From SAR202 cluster bacterium (GTDB taxonomy: Bacteria > Chloroflexota > Dehalococcoidia > Lucifugimonadales > UBA826), in contig VFFY01000011.1 in the NCBI GenBank assembly GCA_009392675.1, positions 1 to 7,262 on the forward strand: a stretch of 7,262 nucleotides of DNA, read 5' to 3'. How positions within the stretch are numbered: position 1 is the stretch's first letter; each line of letters opens with the position of its first letter. Below are positions 6,889-7,262 of this stretch, in pieces. The notes beneath the pieces are model-generated. The model was not told the DNA's origin. It made no database searches and saw nothing but the letters and a program-made list of their open reading frames with translations. The position numbers and the translations under genes were made by a program.

Positions 6889-7262
6889 TTGAAATTAAAT
6901 CAAGTTATAGCCAACTTTCTTGCGAATCACCCTTATTTGATTTTAATAATAACCTTGTGTTTGACCTTGATTTTGGTTTTCCCTTTGTTTTTTTGGGCTC
7001 CCAACGAACAAGCCTCTTCCAATCCTCCAGGCGAAGTTTATGAACTTCAGGAAGAAATTGATGTTAAATTCCCTACTCCATTTCATTTCGCAAGTTTTGT
7101 GTTGGAGGCAAAAAAAGGCGATGTTATGTCTCGGGAAGTGCTTTTGGAGTTGAAGTTAAATAGGGACCGTTTAATCGCTTTAGATGTTGAGGGTGAGTTA
7201 TCTGTCACAAAAGAAGGTAAACAAAGGGGAACTTTAGAAAAACAATCATACCTTGCTAGCTA
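6889..7262 (+). CDS. RND superfamily (MMPL/HAE3-type) exporter, N-terminal part, cut by window end
   Basis: The frame runs open from TTG 6889 to the window end (124 codons plus two bases). It begins MKLNQVIANFLANHPYLILI, with one hydrophobic helix at about 15-36 (YLILIITLCLTLILVFPLFF). The chain then enters an extracytoplasmic stretch containing FPTPFHFASFVLEAKKGDVM (61-80) and SREVLLELKLNRDRL (81-95). That combination of a first helix followed by 'FP.P.H...F..EA..GDV.....L.EL..N...L' resembles N-termini of MMPL-type RND exporters, proton-driven pumps for lipids or hydrophobic compounds. The rest of the gene, including the second helix block and its proton-relay residues, is outside the window, so the family call rests on about 100 residues. 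The start is TTG because a stop codon immediately precedes it. It diverges from fmt across a 133-base gap. Confidence 0.65.
   Translation, partial: MKLNQVIANFLANHPYLILIITLCLTLILVFPLFFWAPNEQASSNPPGEVYELQEEIDVKFPTPFHFASFVLEAKKGDVMSREVLLELKLNRDRLIALDVEGELSVTKEGKQRGTLEKQSYLAS

Noticed and set aside
1..7262. CRISPR arrays, tRNA/rRNA genes, insertion sequences
   Set aside because: No regularly spaced repeats, cloverleaf-like sequences, transposase motifs or terminal inverted repeats were seen; nearly all of the window is accounted for by coding sequence.

Overview
This window holds two very large FtsX-type ABC transporter permease genes in tandem on the plus strand. A methionyl-tRNA formyltransferase gene (fmt) converges on them from the minus strand. 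At the right edge, diverging from fmt, is the start of an RND/MMPL-type exporter gene. The DNA is AT-leaning and gene-dense, with abutting or overlapping stops and starts. The presence of fmt shows a bacterial-type genome. The double-FtsX permeases and the style of the MMPL N-terminus look like Chloroflexota (for example a marine SAR202/Dehalococcoidia-like lineage), but this is an impression from protein style and was not tested.

Layout: 1-2469 is the 3' part of permease A, whose frame is open through base 1. By alignment to its neighbour, roughly 396 N-terminal residues lie outside the window. 2470-5832 is the complete 1120-residue permease B, which starts on the base after A's stop. 5829-6755 (minus) is a complete 308-residue Fmt whose stop codon overlaps B's stop. 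6756-6888 is the only real intergenic gap, a divergent promoter region with a consensus -10 box for fmt. From 6889 to the window end runs the 5' part of an RND/MMPL exporter with a TTG start.

Permeases A and B are paralogues that align along their whole shared length. Each has two FtsX modules (A's first module is mostly outside the window). In the second extracytoplasmic domain both carry an unusual segment that looks like a beta-rich, galactose-binding-like/jelly-roll insertion with a LEDF..[YI].DW motif. A differs from B mainly by about 107 extra residues holding four hydrophobic segments. No ATPase gene is present; if there is a dedicated one, it should lie upstream of A. The likely role is extrusion or mechanotransmission at the cell envelope (lipid, lipoprotein, peptide or glycan substrates are all possible), but the substrate cannot be read from the sequence.
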